NCBI GenBank assembly: GCA_002786025.1
Contig: NHNW01000020.1
Coordinates: 124,001-188,000, forward strand
Source of the DNA: Zasmidium citrigriseum
Taxonomy: Eukaryota; Ascomycota; Dothideomycetes; Mycosphaerellales; Mycosphaerellaceae
Direction: 5' to 3'
Length of the DNA: 64,000 nt
Positions 1-10,860 of this stretch are shown piece after piece. Each line of letters begins with the position of its first letter. Positions within the stretch are counted from its first letter, which is position 1. A model generated the notes under the pieces. It searched no databases. It was not told the origin of the DNA and worked only from the letters and a program-made list of their open reading frames with translations. A program made the position numbers and the translations under genes.

Positions 1-668
1 GATACATGCCGCGGAAATGTACATAGGGTCTTGACACCCTCTGCAAGATTGCGACACTCTAAAAACATCCGTCGCGCCAGCGTGAAAGGCAGCACCGGCC
101 CTTGAGGTTCTGAGTCTTCTTTCGCCCACAGCGAATTCGCACAAAGACCGAGACCTCTGGAGTTCATGCCCGATCGTGCGAGTTGTCCAGCTTCAGTGAG
201 AGCAATGTGCACCAAGTCCTCTCGTCTATCGTTCGAGGTGCAGTGACTCTCCAGGACGATGATCGTATCCAGATCATGAAGCCAGGAAGACATGTCCCAG
301 TTCTGAGCCACAAACGCGGACCCATCTTGACCGTGATAAGCCATGCTGGTGCACTCGCCGACTCGGTGTCCAGTCGCTCGAGCCAGATCATATCGAGCGT
401 TCAACAGAAGGACATCTTCGAGTGAGATGTCGGCTCCGTCGGCAATGCCTTGCATCTCTTCAAGTCCATCGTTGAAGTACTTTCGGACAGCCGGTAGGTA
501 GTTGTCTTGAATGTATGAGCTGCACACTTCTCGCGGAGGTAGCGAAGACGACGATCGATATTTCGCAACATTTGTAGCAATCTTGCTGCAAACTTGTTGA
601 CCATGCGAGAAGCCTCTCTCATATGCAGTCCCCATGACAACGATCCGTTCGTATGCATTCTTCTCCAT
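1..668 (-). CDS. Peptidase C45 / isopenicillin-N acyltransferase-like Ntn hydrolase (3' end beyond window)
   Basis: One uninterrupted minus-strand frame runs from an ATG at 668 to the window edge, about 222 residues, with the C-terminus missing. The N-terminus has the family pattern VMGTAYERGFSHG, then EMQGIADGA, LLNARYD, and the nucleophile region GECTS with Cys at about residue 106, followed by AQNWD and NSRGLGLCAN. C45 proteins are self-cleaving Ntn hydrolases; penicillin acyltransferase cuts itself just before its Cys103, so the position fits. Members hydrolyse or transfer acyl groups on amides. Most fungal copies are not in penicillin clusters, and no beta-lactam genes are visible here. 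An upstream in-frame ATG at 710 would add 14 residues; 668 is preferred because the conserved block begins right after it. It is divergent from a DAL5-type permease across about 440 bases. Family call is firm; substrate unknown. Confidence 0.85.
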   Translation of the reverse strand, partial: MEKNAYERIVVMGTAYERGFSHGQQVCSKIATNVAKYRSSSSLPPREVCSSYIQDNYLPAVRKYFNDGLEEMQGIADGADISLEDVLLLNARYDLARATGHRVGECTSMAYHGQDGSAFVAQNWDMSSWLHDLDTIIVLESHCTSNDRREDLVHIALTEAGQLARSGMNSRGLGLCANSLWAKEDSEPQGPVLPFTLARRMFLECRNLAEGVKTLCTFPRHV

Positions 669-1105
669 TTTGTAGGTAGGTTTCTGGAAACAATCGCGAA
701 AGAAGCGCATAGTAAAGATAAGCCTGTCTTGGACTTGCTGACAAGGATTTAAGCTGCAAGTGGCCTGAAATATCGATTTCGCCGTATCTCTTCGCCGCAG
801 CCTCGTCTTCGATCGGGCGGAGCGGCAAGCGGCGAAGACGGCGAGCGGCGAGTGGCAAGCTTGCCGTCCAGCTGAACCACCACGAAACTCTCCTCGGTCT
901 AGCTCACGATCAGCCCTTGAACTTTCTGTTTCGACCTCATCGGAAGCGGTCAATTATCTCTTATCTCCATCGCGGCGAGCGGCAAAGCCACGCTGGCGGG
1001 ACACAAATACGAGACCATGTAGCAAGAACAACAGCATCCCCACCGTTGAAGCTGTTGTTGATTGCATTTCTCACCTTATCCAGCTCATACTCCAGTACAG
1101 TCATC
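669..1105. promoter_or_regulatory. Shared divergent promoter with GATA-type sites
   Basis: This 437-base interval separates the divergent C45 and permease genes. It holds two TTATC boxes (GATA sites read from the other strand) at 954-958 and 961-965, about 140 bases before the permease ATG, and a GATAAG at 717-722 close to the C45 start. Twin GATA boxes are the usual binding arrangement for AreA/NIT2 nitrogen regulators. A GC-rich motif related to ggcgagcggc recurs around 808-862 and 970-985. No coding frame here looks genuine. The regulatory role is inferred. Confidence 0.4.
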
Positions 1106-3067
1106 ATGGCATCTTTCCAAGGAGCAGATATCTCAACGGAGAAAGAATCGCACACCGTCGTGGCCGGCCAGGATGTCCAAGAAGGTACCTGCATCGAGAA
1201 GCAGAAGTACGACCACAAGAGCGCCGATGCAGCCCTTGCAATCTACGACCTGGATGTCTCGCCCGCAGATGTCGCCGCCGTGGACCTTCGAAAGTTGGTC
1301 CGGAAGATAGACTTGCGCCTCATGCCCATCGTACGTATCAATGTTGCAGCTCATTCAGCCCAAAGTTGACGACCCCAATAGATGTTCTTCGCCACGACGC
1401 TGTTCACCATGGACAAAGCCACACTGTCTTACTCGTCCATCATGGGCCTCCGGCAGGACACGCACTTGACAAGCGACGAATACGCCTGGGTAGGGTCGGT
1501 GTTCTCAATTGGCTACTTGGCCGCGAATCTGCCCTGCGCGGTCATAATCCAGCGTCTGCCTTTGTCCAAGTGGATTGTGGTGACCATGTCTATTTGGGGT
1601 GTGATACTCGCATGCACGGCTGCAGCGAAGAATTACACTGAATTGGTAGCCATTCGTGTGTTGCTGGGGTTGGTACTTCCTGTTGATGTAAGATCTCCAA
1701 AGTGTTGACGGTTGAATGCAGGATCTTCGAGGCTTCCATTACCCCAGTCTTCGTACTCATGACGGGGATGTGGTACACTCCGTCTGAGCAGGCCATTCGA
1801 CTCGGACTGTGGTACTCTGGCCTCGGAATGGCCACACTCATCGGCTCGCCAATCGCATATGCCATTAGTGGACAGGATAAGATCGGATCTCTCGTCTCCT
1901 GGCAGTTCTTGTACATCATTTTCGGCGCCATCACGGTTGCAACAGCCATTGTGTTCCTCTTCGTGGTTCCAGACAGCCAGCTTTCGGCGAGATTCCTCAC
2001 GCCAGCGGAGCGAGTGGCTGCTGTCGAGAGGATTCGAATCAATCAGCAGGGCATAGGCAACCGGCACTTCAAGTGGTACCAGGCCCGAGAGGTGCTCCTA
2101 GATCCTAGGACGTATCTTTATTTTGCTGTGCAGTTTGTGTACAACATTGGCTTTGGAGCAGTTTCGACGTTCTCATCGCTGTTGCTTGTGTCCCTGGGAT
2201 TCGACAAGCGTCAGGCTTTGATTTATACCATGCCACACGGGGGAACGACAATAGTTGCCATGTTGGTCTTCTGTGGTCTGGCTGCCAGGATGAATGACCG
2301 CACCTTGTGGGCAGGCCTCTCCTGTTTAGGGGGCGCTGTAGCTGGACTGTGCCTGTATGGGCTCAACGATAGCAAATATGCTGCGCTTGCGGCGTTCTAT
2401 GTGAGCATGATCAACATGAGTTATCAGATGTGTTCAATTTACTAACCTTATCAGTTCCAACACATTTGCACACCGGCATACATCCTGAGCTTCAGTTTGG
2501 TCTCCGTCAACACAGCAGGTGGGTACCATCCTCTTGTTGATGAGTCGTTCTCGATAACTGCTGGTGCATCTCAACGCCCGATGAGCTCGATGAGAGGCGT
2601 AGAAAGAGCTTGGATGGCGGAGATGCGTTTCGGCGTTAGGAGGATTGGTCAGCTGACCAGAGCAGGGCATACCAAAAAGGTCCTTACGAACGCCGTTCTG
2701 CTGCTAGGGTCCACCAGCGGGACCTTGACAGGCCCGCAAGTGACGAAGAACGTAAGCCGAGGCCACTTCGTTCAGTCTGCAAATCGATGTGGCTAACCTC
2801 GAGCCTAGGATCCGTCGTATACCAAAGTCAAGCTTGTCATGTGGCTTTGTCCTCTTATATCACTAGTTCTCTTTGCTGCCATCCGTGTGCTGAATGTCTG
2901 GGAGAACCGTCGAAGAGACAGGCAAAGCGCAGTAAATGGCCAGGAACACTTAGTCGATCGGGAGTTCCTAGACCAGACCGACCAGGAGAATCCGGAATTT
3001 CGGTATCTGTTGGTAAGTGATGTTGCGATATGATCTCCTATAGACCCGCTAACGACTGTGGCAGTGA
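1106..3067 (+). CDS. DAL5-type major facilitator permease (anion:cation symporter family)
   Basis: Seven exons: 1106-1330, 1382-1668, 1722-2400, 2455-2518, 2666-2751, 2809-3012 and 3065-3067, where the last exon is just the TGA. They join in phase to a 515-residue protein, the usual length. Family signatures are visible: FSIGYLAANLP in helix 2, RVLLGIFEAS at helix 4/5, MWYTPSEQAIRLGLWYSG, and the NTAGHTKK loop created by joining exons 4 and 5. The protein ends NPEFRYLL, as in this family. DAL5 relatives import allantoate, ureidosuccinate, dipeptides, pantothenate or nicotinate, so a carboxylated nitrogen compound or vitamin is the likely cargo. Twelve membrane helices are expected. The second intron uses a GTTGGT donor, chosen because only that phase preserves the conserved helix. 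Neighbours are a C45 hydrolase and a Zn2Cys6 regulator. Confidence 0.85.
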
Positions 3068-3150
3068 GAGTGTCATCACAAGCCACATTCCCTTGTATGG
3101 AATTGAGATAGACCCCAGAATCGTATCCCCGGAGAGCCAGAGCGAATGCT

Positions 3151-5038
3151 TCAAGTCCACGTCTTTCGCAGCTGTCCGTTCTCGAAAGACTTCAGCAAAG
3201 TATCATATCTTGCCAAACCCATACGTGTGAGCTCATGTGACTTGCTGTAAACCCAAAGCCATTGCCGGTATTTATCGCCTGCCGCGGCTGCATTGCTCCG
3301 TGATGTCTCGTCCGGAGCGAGGACTTGCAGGAGAATGAAGAAGTCTGCTGCCGTGCTGAAGTAAGACTTGGACCATGAGAACCAGAACGATTCGATTTCG
3401 ACAAGACTGATGGCGTTGATGTTGGGCAGAAGCTCGTGCGAGATGAATGACAGACTGCGATCGTAAACGCTGGTGAACTCAGCTGAATGGAGAGTATTCT
3501 GCAGCATAGAGCGTAGTAGCAGCATTCGGCAATACGTGTACGCCATGCGAAGCTCGGCGTCATCTGTGGCGTGGGTGGTCCTTGTATCGTTGATCGCATT
3601 CCATTCATCGAGTGAGAGACCCAATTGGTTCGACGCGGGCATGTCGGCGCTCGTGGGCGATCCATTGCTGCAATGCGGATTAGCATAGTCCCATTTGAGC
3701 TCGGAAGACATACATGAGCGCCAACATAGATTCAAGAATTCTAGTCAATGAGCAGAATCGAACCATTCGTGCCCAACTTGTGCTTGTTTCGTCATTTCCG
3801 CACTCTTTGGCTTGTAGTTCCTCGACATCGACCTTAACATTGGACACAAGACATTGCTGTCCATTGATTGAAGCAGTCCACACATGCTGCAGGTACGTGA
3901 TCCACCAAAGAATTCTATAAGATCGCTGATCTTGTGTCGAGATGTTCCACGCGCCGGTATTGCGGTTCACACCAAGTGATAATGCCAAGGTCAATGCCAT
4001 GTTGCTCACGACCGAGTCGAATGCGGTCTTGCATACAAACGCATCTGGCTGCTCGCGTTCCATGAATAGCAGGCAGGCCTGAAGTGTGGCTTTGGTAGGC
4101 CCATGGCTCTCTTCGCATATGCAGTCCCACGCGAACCGAAGTAGTGATCCAATATTGGGTGGTTGAATCAACGCCGTTTGTGTAGCCTTGTTTGTGAACC
4201 GAGACCACGGCAGGCTTGCATCGTTGCTTCTCCATGGCAAAGCAAATGCGTAGATCATGGCAAGGAGCGCCGGGCTTGATTCAATTTCATCGCTTGAAGC
4301 GACCACCGGATACTTTGAGCCAACGAAGCGGCGAAAAAGTGCAAGAAGGCGGTCATGATATGGCTTCAAATCTGCAAGCACTGTGTGACTTCGTTGCGGG
4401 AAGAGATCCTTGGAGCTCCGCCAAGTGGTCTGGGACGGTGTTAGCATCAAAAGAGGACCCTCGCCTTGATTTTGTGCTTCAAAGCTTCGTAATTGGGATG
4501 AGAATCGGCTGTCCCCATCAAACTTGTAGAAGCTCCGCAGGAATGGATCAAATTCGGAGGAGCCGCCAACAATGGAAGTCGAATAGTGAGTGATATCTTT
4601 TGAAGCTGGCAAGGCGCCGAGAGTGGGAGACTCCAGCGGTGCGGATTGATCGTCAAATCCGTTTACCGCAAGACTATCACTGGGGTTGTCGAGGAACGCC
4701 TCGAAAGTAGGAGTATCCCAGCCAGCAAGTGCAAGAGGCTCGCTTTCCATGTTCACATTGAAGCCGTCTAGATTGACCTCGGGATTGGACGACATTTGCC
4801 AGAAATCTGTGGCTGCTCCAGGCGCTGTGTCCCACTGGATAGCCCCATTTGAACCTTCCGTGCGTGCGCGCCGGGGAGGTCTTTTAGCAAATGTGCAAGG
4901 CTGCTTCGAACGCAGGCACGCTTCGCACGGTGCTACATGCTGGATAGCACATCGGATCTTGCGAGTTCTGCACCGGTCACAGGGACGGTATTGTCCACGG
5001 CCACGATAAGGTCTTGTCTCGGAGGTAGTCAATGACAT
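3151..5038 (-). CDS. Zn2Cys6 fungal transcription factor, possibly TamA/DAL81-like
   Basis: Two exons on the minus strand (5038-3714 and 3667-3151, 46-base intron with a gctaat branch site) give 613 residues. Residues near 15-45 form the binuclear zinc cluster CDRCRTRKIRC..CEACLRSKQPC. The middle region (LLALFRRFVGSKYPVV, LLAMIYAFALPW, ILWWITYLQHVWTA) is the fungal transcription-factor middle homology domain and reminds me of the TamA/DAL81 group of nitrogen co-activators; this subfamily call is tentative. An in-frame ATG at 5083 would add 15 hydrophobic residues; 5038 (MSLTTSETRPYRG) is the more plausible start. The gene is tail to tail with the DAL5-type permease, 83 bases between stops, which suggests but does not prove a pathway-specific regulator. 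Confidence 0.8.
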
Positions 5039-5992
5039 GAGAAAGGCGTAGAGAAGGAATGGACGGATGTAGAGCCAGTACAAGAAGCGACCGAAAGACC
5101 ATGATCCATTGAAGGGCTCGATTTAGCACGGATTTGAGTGGTCGATGTCGAAGAAGGTGATGATGAAGGTCGGGAGCATCGAGTGCAGTTGATTCCAGGG
5201 AAAAGTGGGGCCGTGTTTGCGGTCCGTGCGCGGACGCGACTTCACTTCACTTCACCTCCTCACCTTGTTGTTGCCGCCCGTCAATCATCTCGAAAAGTCT
5301 AACCCCAATGCCACAAGACATCAGAACCTGCGTGGCCTGGCTCACGATCATGAAAGATCCATTGATTCCTGCTTTCCTTGTACCTTCCTCGCTGGACTTA
5401 CGCACAATCTTACACGATAGCCACAGCACGGAGAAGACAGGCTACATATTGTCTCACACTAGATTCAGAATATTGGAGACTGGACATCATCTTCAAGAAT
5501 TTTCCGAGCAACGTCTGCAGAAGGAGACACACAGCCTGAGCCATGCGACCCACAGCCGTAATTACGTTCTGGGAGGACAGTCCTGGTAGCGCAAGTATGT
5601 GCTTCGAAGCTATGCACACAAAGTCTGAGCCATAAAAAGGCTTGCGATTAGCCCCGACCGTAGCGATGATGCCAGTGGTCTGTGGAGAACTCGCCAATCG
5701 GCTCGAGTTCAATCGTCCACCAGCAAGTGACCAGTTCTGACGTACGATAGGGTGTCCTTTTCCATTCACCTGGGACAGCTATTCGTTTCTAGTACTTCCT
5801 TTGAGACCTGCATATGTCTCGCCGGCACAGAAGTCTCTCTGACGCATACTTGGCTGACGCACAAAACTGAGACAGGCTTCGACTACTTATAGATCCGCAA
5901 TCATGGCTTTACTGCACCCACGCCGTTCATACTGACTTGCATTCATACTCTTTGCAGCTCACTTGATTTAGCACCAGAATCGAAAGCCCACG
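5039..5992. other. Gene-free interval (divergent promoters)
   Basis: About 950 bases between the start of the Zn2Cys6 gene and the first RBR gene. Short frames exist on both strands (e.g. 5308-5589 plus, 5410-5769 minus) but none has a recognisable domain, a neighbouring exon or family-like composition. A tandem acttc run sits at about 5240-5255. I see no RNA gene or repeat of note. Confidence 0.5.
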
Positions 5993-6870
5993 ATGGTGAG
6001 AAATAAAGAGTGCACCATATGCACCGAGAAGAAACACCCGGGGCAATTCCCCAGCATGCCACACGCTGGTGCTCGGGGACATGGAAACAACACTTGTTTC
6101 AAATGCTTTGAGCAACAAATCAACAAGCAACTTGAAGTTAAGGAATGGGACGAGATTCGATGCACTGAGTGCAGCCACTGTCTCTCAGAGCCCGAGATAC
6201 AGAAACTCAACATCAGATTCTCCGACAAGACGACATACCATCGGTAAGTTCTGGACTATTCCCCAGATCTCGATGCATGGCTTACAAATTTCATTGTAGA
6301 TGGGCTCGAAAGGCCACTTTGGCCTCGCTGCGGTTGGACCCCAACTTCAGATCATGCCCGTCGGCCAGTTGTGACTATGGTCACATCCATTCTACTGAGG
6401 ACGATGGCAACATCTTCCGATGCCAGGCCTGTGAAGCACGCTACTGCATCGTTTGTGAAGTGCCTATGCACGACGGAATGACATGCCAGGAATATCGTGA
6501 GAGCCAACAGCCTCCATCGAGGAAGCGCAAGCGGGAACAGGACAAGGAAGAGAAGGCTTCCAAAAAGAAGATCGCGCAGACCTCGAAGCCTTGCCCCAAA
6601 TGCCACGTCAACATCGAGAAATGGATCGGCTGCGACCACGTTACATGTGAGTATTTCGAAGTCAAATAAGAGTCATCAAAGGCCAGCTAATAATATGTGG
6701 CAGGCCGATGCGGACACGAGTTCTGTTGGCAGTGTTTTGCTAATTACAGAGGCCCGCAGGGTGTTTTCAAAGCGGGAAATTCGGCTCACAGAGTTGGTTG
6801 CATGTATCATTCCAATGCATTGCCAAGATATCAGGCAGATTCAGAAGACGAAGACGAAGACGATTACTAG
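5993..6870 (+). CDS. RING-IBR-RING (RBR) E3 ubiquitin ligase, copy 1
   Basis: Three exons (5993-6243, 6300-6646, 6704-6870) join to 254 residues. Cysteine pairs in order: an N-terminal RING1-like finger (CTIC, then CFKC, then CTEC), an IBR finger (CPSASC, CQAC, CIVC, then H and C), a lysine/arginine-rich spacer resembling a nuclear signal (RKRKRE..KASKKK), and RING2 (CPKC, IGCDHVTC, RCGHEFCWQC). In RBR ligases the Cys in the GCxHxxC element takes ubiquitin from the E2 as a thioester; it is present here. The protein ends in a Glu/Asp run. It is small for the family and has no obvious substrate domain. It is in tandem with a close paralogue at 7521-8412 with introns at the same positions. Confidence 0.85.
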
Positions 6871-7520
6871 GACGGCGGAAGTTCTGAACGGGCGGACCGG
6901 CTGCTTGACGGCACTCTGCGTGATCTGGGGCTTGCAACGGCTGTCTTGAATAAGTGCGGTCAGTACAGTACGGGTGATATGCTCAATCGCCTTCTCAAAA
7001 TATCAAAATTCAAGCTGATCCACTATGAGACTATCACGATCTTGGATACTGCCCTTCATCGAGATCGCTCCTATCTTGCTTTCATCGGTGACAAAGAGCT
7101 TGCTCACATGTATTCATCCTGTCCGGCCGCAGTATCTGTTCAGCGGGCCTTATCGGAGACTTCAAACGCTAATGAGAAATTGACAGACGCACAATAATGC
7201 CACGAAATATTTCACCGCTTTGAAACACATCGAAGGATGCAACCAACCTTGATGTCGTCGCTTTAAGCAACAATACACGTCTTTATCTTTATCAAACGAA
7301 CAGAACGTATTTCGTACTTTACAGAACGTATTTTGTAATGGGCATGTGAGTTCAGCTTTGGCCTTCACTCAAGTGGGTCCAAAAGCGAACCTCACTTCGT
7401 ACTCACATAACGCCAGGCAGTCAGGTCACGAGTGAATTTTACGTGAAAGCGTCGCCTCTCACTTGGTTAGTCTCCAGTCTCTCGCTTCCTTCTATAACAA
7501 AAGCAACCTGCGACACCGCC
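6871..7520 (+). other. Gene-free interval between tandem RBR genes
   Basis: About 650 bases containing the 3' region of RBR copy 1 and promoter of copy 2. A direct pair, aacgtattt at about 7306 and 7327, is visible. Frames on either strand here are short and unlike known families. Confidence 0.4.
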
Positions 7521-8412
7521 ATGAGATCCAAGGAATGCGGCATCTGCTGCAACGACGTCTTCGTCAATCAGTTCCCCAAGTCACCCCACGCTGGATCCAC
7601 TGAGCTCGAGCGCAACGTGTGCTTCAAATGCTGGGAACAGCACCTCCGCTCCGAGATTACAAACAAGCCATGGGATGAGATTAGCTGTGCCCAGTGCAGC
7701 CACATTCTGTCCGAAGCGGAGATCAAGAAGCTTGACACCAGCTTTGTGTCCAGGGTGTACATCGAGTAAGTCTGCGACCGACTCTATCTCCGCGAGAATG
7801 AGGAAGACTGACCCAAGCATCATTAGATGGCTCGACCAAGCGGCCAAGGCTTTCAGGGAGAACAATGAAGAGTACAGGGAGTGCCCTTCGGCCACCTGCA
7901 GCTACGGACACTTCCAGTCGAAGGATGACGGAAATATCTTCCGTTGCCAACTCTGTCAATCGCGGTACTGCATTGTCTGCGAAATCCCAATGCACGAAGG
8001 GTTGACCTGCGAGCAGTATAGGGAGGCTCAGCGCCTCAAGATTGAGCGCGAGAAGCGAGAGCGAGATCAGGAGCAACAGCGTAAGCGCAAGCGCCAGATC
8101 GACGAGGAAGAGCAGAAATCCGCCAAGAAGGTCAAAGAGGTCTCCAAGCCATGCCCAAAGTGCGGCATCAACCTGAACAAGTACGCTGGCTGCGACCACG
8201 TCACCTGTGAGTACACGACACCAATACCACGGATGGTAAAGAACCACCACTGACTAAGTCTAGGCCGCAAGTGCAAGTTCGAATTCTGCTGGATCTGCTT
8301 TGCGCCGTACAAAGGTCCTCGTGGCATTCGTCAAGCTGGAAACGGGGCTCACAGGAGCAATTGTCGCTATCATTCCCGCCAGTTGCCGGCCCATCCAGGG
8401 CATCAGAACTGA
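7521..8412 (+). CDS. RING-IBR-RING (RBR) E3 ubiquitin ligase, copy 2
   Basis: Three exons (7521-7765, 7827-8206, 8264-8412) join to 257 residues. The order matches copy 1: RING1-like (CGIC, CFKC, CAQC), IBR (CPSATC, CQLC, CIVC, H, C), a longer charged coiled spacer (IEREKRERDQEQQRKRKRQ), and RING2 (CPKC, AGCDHVTC, CKFEFCWIC). The predicted catalytic Cys in GCDHVTC is kept. Intron positions relative to the protein match copy 1, so the pair arose by duplication of a genomic segment. Differences concentrate in the N-terminal finger and the spacer. Unlike copy 1 it ends without an acidic tail. Function as an E3 is inferred from the domain set. Confidence 0.85.
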
Positions 8413-8721
8413 ATGAGAAGGAATGAAAGTGTGCAGCAAGGAGAGGTGCCAGCGGGCTGGCTCCTCAAGAAGATGCAGGAATTGGCACTGCGCAGGCTGG
8501 CAGGACATGGACAGGATCAGCAGAGGTGTTCTCGCAGAGAGCGTGGATCAGTATCGGATCAAGTAGCACGTTGGCGTATTCGAAGCGCTAATTTCTTCTG
8601 GGGATCGCACCTTCCTTGCATTCTTTCATCTGCAATCGCGTGGTCGCGGTAGCCTTGAGCTTATTCAGACGTCACCCCTTTCGTCCACCTCCACACTCCG
8701 ACCTCTCCCCGCTCCCGATGC

Positions 8722-10860
8722 ATGTTCATGGCATCGCCAATCATTGAACGGGCGCAAAAGCGCCCAAGAGACGGCAGAGATGTTACGAACAGAAAGTCTG
8801 GACGACCGCCGGCCATCACCTACGGCAAGAGCGCGAAGCCACTTCCCTTGAAAGCCACACATTTCCGTCGCCGAGACCCTTACGAGATACCACCGGACAG
8901 CGATAGCGAAGAGGAGAGTCAACCGGTCAGAAAGCCAAAAAGGGTCCAACGACTGCAAGTCGACCCAGAGGACTCGCCGCTTTCCGAAGACGAGCTTGAG
9001 GCAGTCTACGGCAGAGACGCAAGTCCTGTGCGATCAGTATCTGACAGCCCTGGTATCCCAACATCGAGCAGCAAGACCAGCATCGACAGAAATGCTCCAG
9101 TGACATCAAGAAAGCCATTGGATAGGAGAGTCGGCGCGAAAGCGACACACAAGGCGCCGACTAAACTACAAGACAAGCAGCGTCCCTCCACAACAGCGAC
9201 TCGCGGAACGAAAGCCTCCTCGAAACCGCCTAGAAAGAAACCACCAGTACCACCGAGGAGGCTGCCAGTCAATGAATTAGTCCTCATCGCATCACAAGCT
9301 CAAGAGGAGGCCGCTCCCGAATCCGTGAGCAGTGATCGCGAATCACATCCATCAGATCCCATCCACGACAGCTCCAATCCCAGATCAGGCAGAGCTGTGT
9401 TGCCAATCGAAGATGGGTCTCATGATGGAAGGAACGCACCCATCACGTCCATTAGAAAGCGGCTGAAGACTCCAAAGTTCACACACAAGTCTGTCGTGGC
9501 TTTGCGAAATCGACCATGCAAAGCCAAGCGCGGCGAAGGCAGCATTGGAGATGGGTTTGAGCTTTCTGAGCTGCATGTTGACCGTCGCCTCAAGATTCGC
9601 AGGAATAACAGGTCGAACAAACCCCTGGTCCTTGGATTCAGTGCTCTGAATCTCCAGGCGGGACCGTTGCCAGATGTCAAGTTCGAAGACTGCAGCTCTG
9701 AGTTGAAGTTAGAACGAAGCGGTGACGACCATGATGTAAACGCAGATGACAATGACGTGTTTCAGTCAGTGGAGCAAGAAATCAGGCCGGCCGAGCCAAG
9801 AGAAGTCCCCGAAGGTCGCAAAGGTGGCTTCAGCGATCGTGTCTTGGACGAGATGGTCATGAAGCAGCTGTCATCCATCTCAGCCCCCAGACGAGTGTAC
9901 AGCATCTCATCGGACCACAGCGATGATGACGAAGAGGACTTTGAGGAGACTGACGAGGAGGAGGAAGATAAAGATGAGGACGAGGACGAGGACGAGGCAA
10001 GGCCGGAAGAGGAGGAGCACACGCCGAATGTTCCTTCCAGAAGACAAGCACCAACGCCACCAAGCAACCAACGAGCTCGACAGAACAGCAGTTACTGGAG
10101 AAGACAGCCAAGTCCAGTCACGCCAGCACCGGTCAACCATGGAGTCACTCTCGACTTTCGAAAGCCACATGGAATCGCCCAACCTCCAACTCCTTTTGGT
10201 AAGAGGAAGTTGATGGAGGTTGACGATATGATCTACGATGAGCCCGAGCGACCGCCAATGCAAGCTCCAATCAACGGACTTGATGAGGATATGCTCGACG
10301 AGCCGCAAGAAGACTTCTCCGCCCGGCCACCGCCGCCAACATCTCCACCCCTCCGTCCACGCTCAATCCTCAGAGACCGAGTATCCATGTACCAGCACTC
10401 CGACACAAGACCCGAAGACACAGCAGCAAACACCCGCCGCAACAGCCGCCGCGACAGCATCATGCTCGACGACGATGAGAGCCGATACTTCACAGCCGCC
10501 ACAGACATGCTCCAGCAAAACATGCCCAAGCCACGAATTCAAAAAGATCGCTCCAGCGAGCTACGTCGTCGTCGGTCGAGCTATTTCGATGACCCAGCAG
10601 TGAGGGAAGTCCAAGTCCCGGACAGTGATGCAAGGGTGCTGGAGACGTCGCCTGAGAGACCGGACTACACCAATTTCACCAACCTGGACGTGCTGAAGAG
10701 GAGTTCGGAGGCTGTGTGGACGTCGAGCCAGAGTCTACCAAAGGCACCAAGAGATCTGAAGAGTTTGACGAGGAGCGTGAGCAGAGATTACGGTACGACG
10801 GGAATCAGGAGGCGGCCAAGTTTGCCCTTTCAGTCGCCGACAAAGGTGCAGAGGCGGTAA
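8722..10860 (+). CDS. Hypothetical, largely disordered protein with acidic tract
   Basis: A single uninterrupted 712-codon frame, too long and too well composed to be chance. I do not recognise the family. The N-terminus is basic with a possible AT-hook-like GRPP and a YEIPPDSDSEEE patch. Much of the length is Ser/Pro/Arg/Lys-rich and probably disordered. Residues about 395-435 are almost all Asp/Glu. Repeated basic clusters (KPKRVQR, RRRSS, RRPSLPF) suggest a nuclear protein. Two in-frame ATGs lie at 8722 and 8728. An out-of-frame ATG at 8718 opens a 9-codon frame that overlaps both starts and could lower translation. The preceding 309 bases (8413-8721) show nothing else. Confidence 0.7.
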   Translation: MFMASPIIERAQKRPRDGRDVTNRKSGRPPAITYGKSAKPLPLKATHFRRRDPYEIPPDSDSEEESQPVRKPKRVQRLQVDPEDSPLSEDELEAVYGRDASPVRSVSDSPGIPTSSSKTSIDRNAPVTSRKPLDRRVGAKATHKAPTKLQDKQRPSTTATRGTKASSKPPRKKPPVPPRRLPVNELVLIASQAQEEAAPESVSSDRESHPSDPIHDSSNPRSGRAVLPIEDGSHDGRNAPITSIRKRLKTPKFTHKSVVALRNRPCKAKRGEGSIGDGFELSELHVDRRLKIRRNNRSNKPLVLGFSALNLQAGPLPDVKFEDCSSELKLERSGDDHDVNADDNDVFQSVEQEIRPAEPREVPEGRKGGFSDRVLDEMVMKQLSSISAPRRVYSISSDHSDDDEEDFEETDEEEEDKDEDEDEDEARPEEEEHTPNVPSRRQAPTPPSNQRARQNSSYWRRQPSPVTPAPVNHGVTLDFRKPHGIAQPPTPFGKRKLMEVDDMIYDEPERPPMQAPINGLDEDMLDEPQEDFSARPPPPTSPPLRPRSILRDRVSMYQHSDTRPEDTAANTRRNSRRDSIMLDDDESRYFTAATDMLQQNMPKPRIQKDRSSELRRRRSSYFDDPAVREVQVPDSDARVLETSPERPDYTNFTNLDVLKRSSEAVWTSSQSLPKAPRDLKSLTRSVSRDYGTTGIRRRPSLPFQSPTKVQRR

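Noticed and set aside
619..858. Minus-strand frames near 401-858 as separate small genes
   Set aside because: They are in other phases of, or upstream of, the C45 gene, whose conserved text occupies a different frame.
1..5083. Penicillin/beta-lactam cluster
   Set aside because: Only the C45 homologue is present; no ACV synthetase or isopenicillin N synthase is visible, and C45 relatives are common without them.
9762..10308. Serine-rich minus-strand frames near 9.8-10.3 kb
   Set aside because: They are the complement of the Asp/Glu codon tract in the plus-strand gene.
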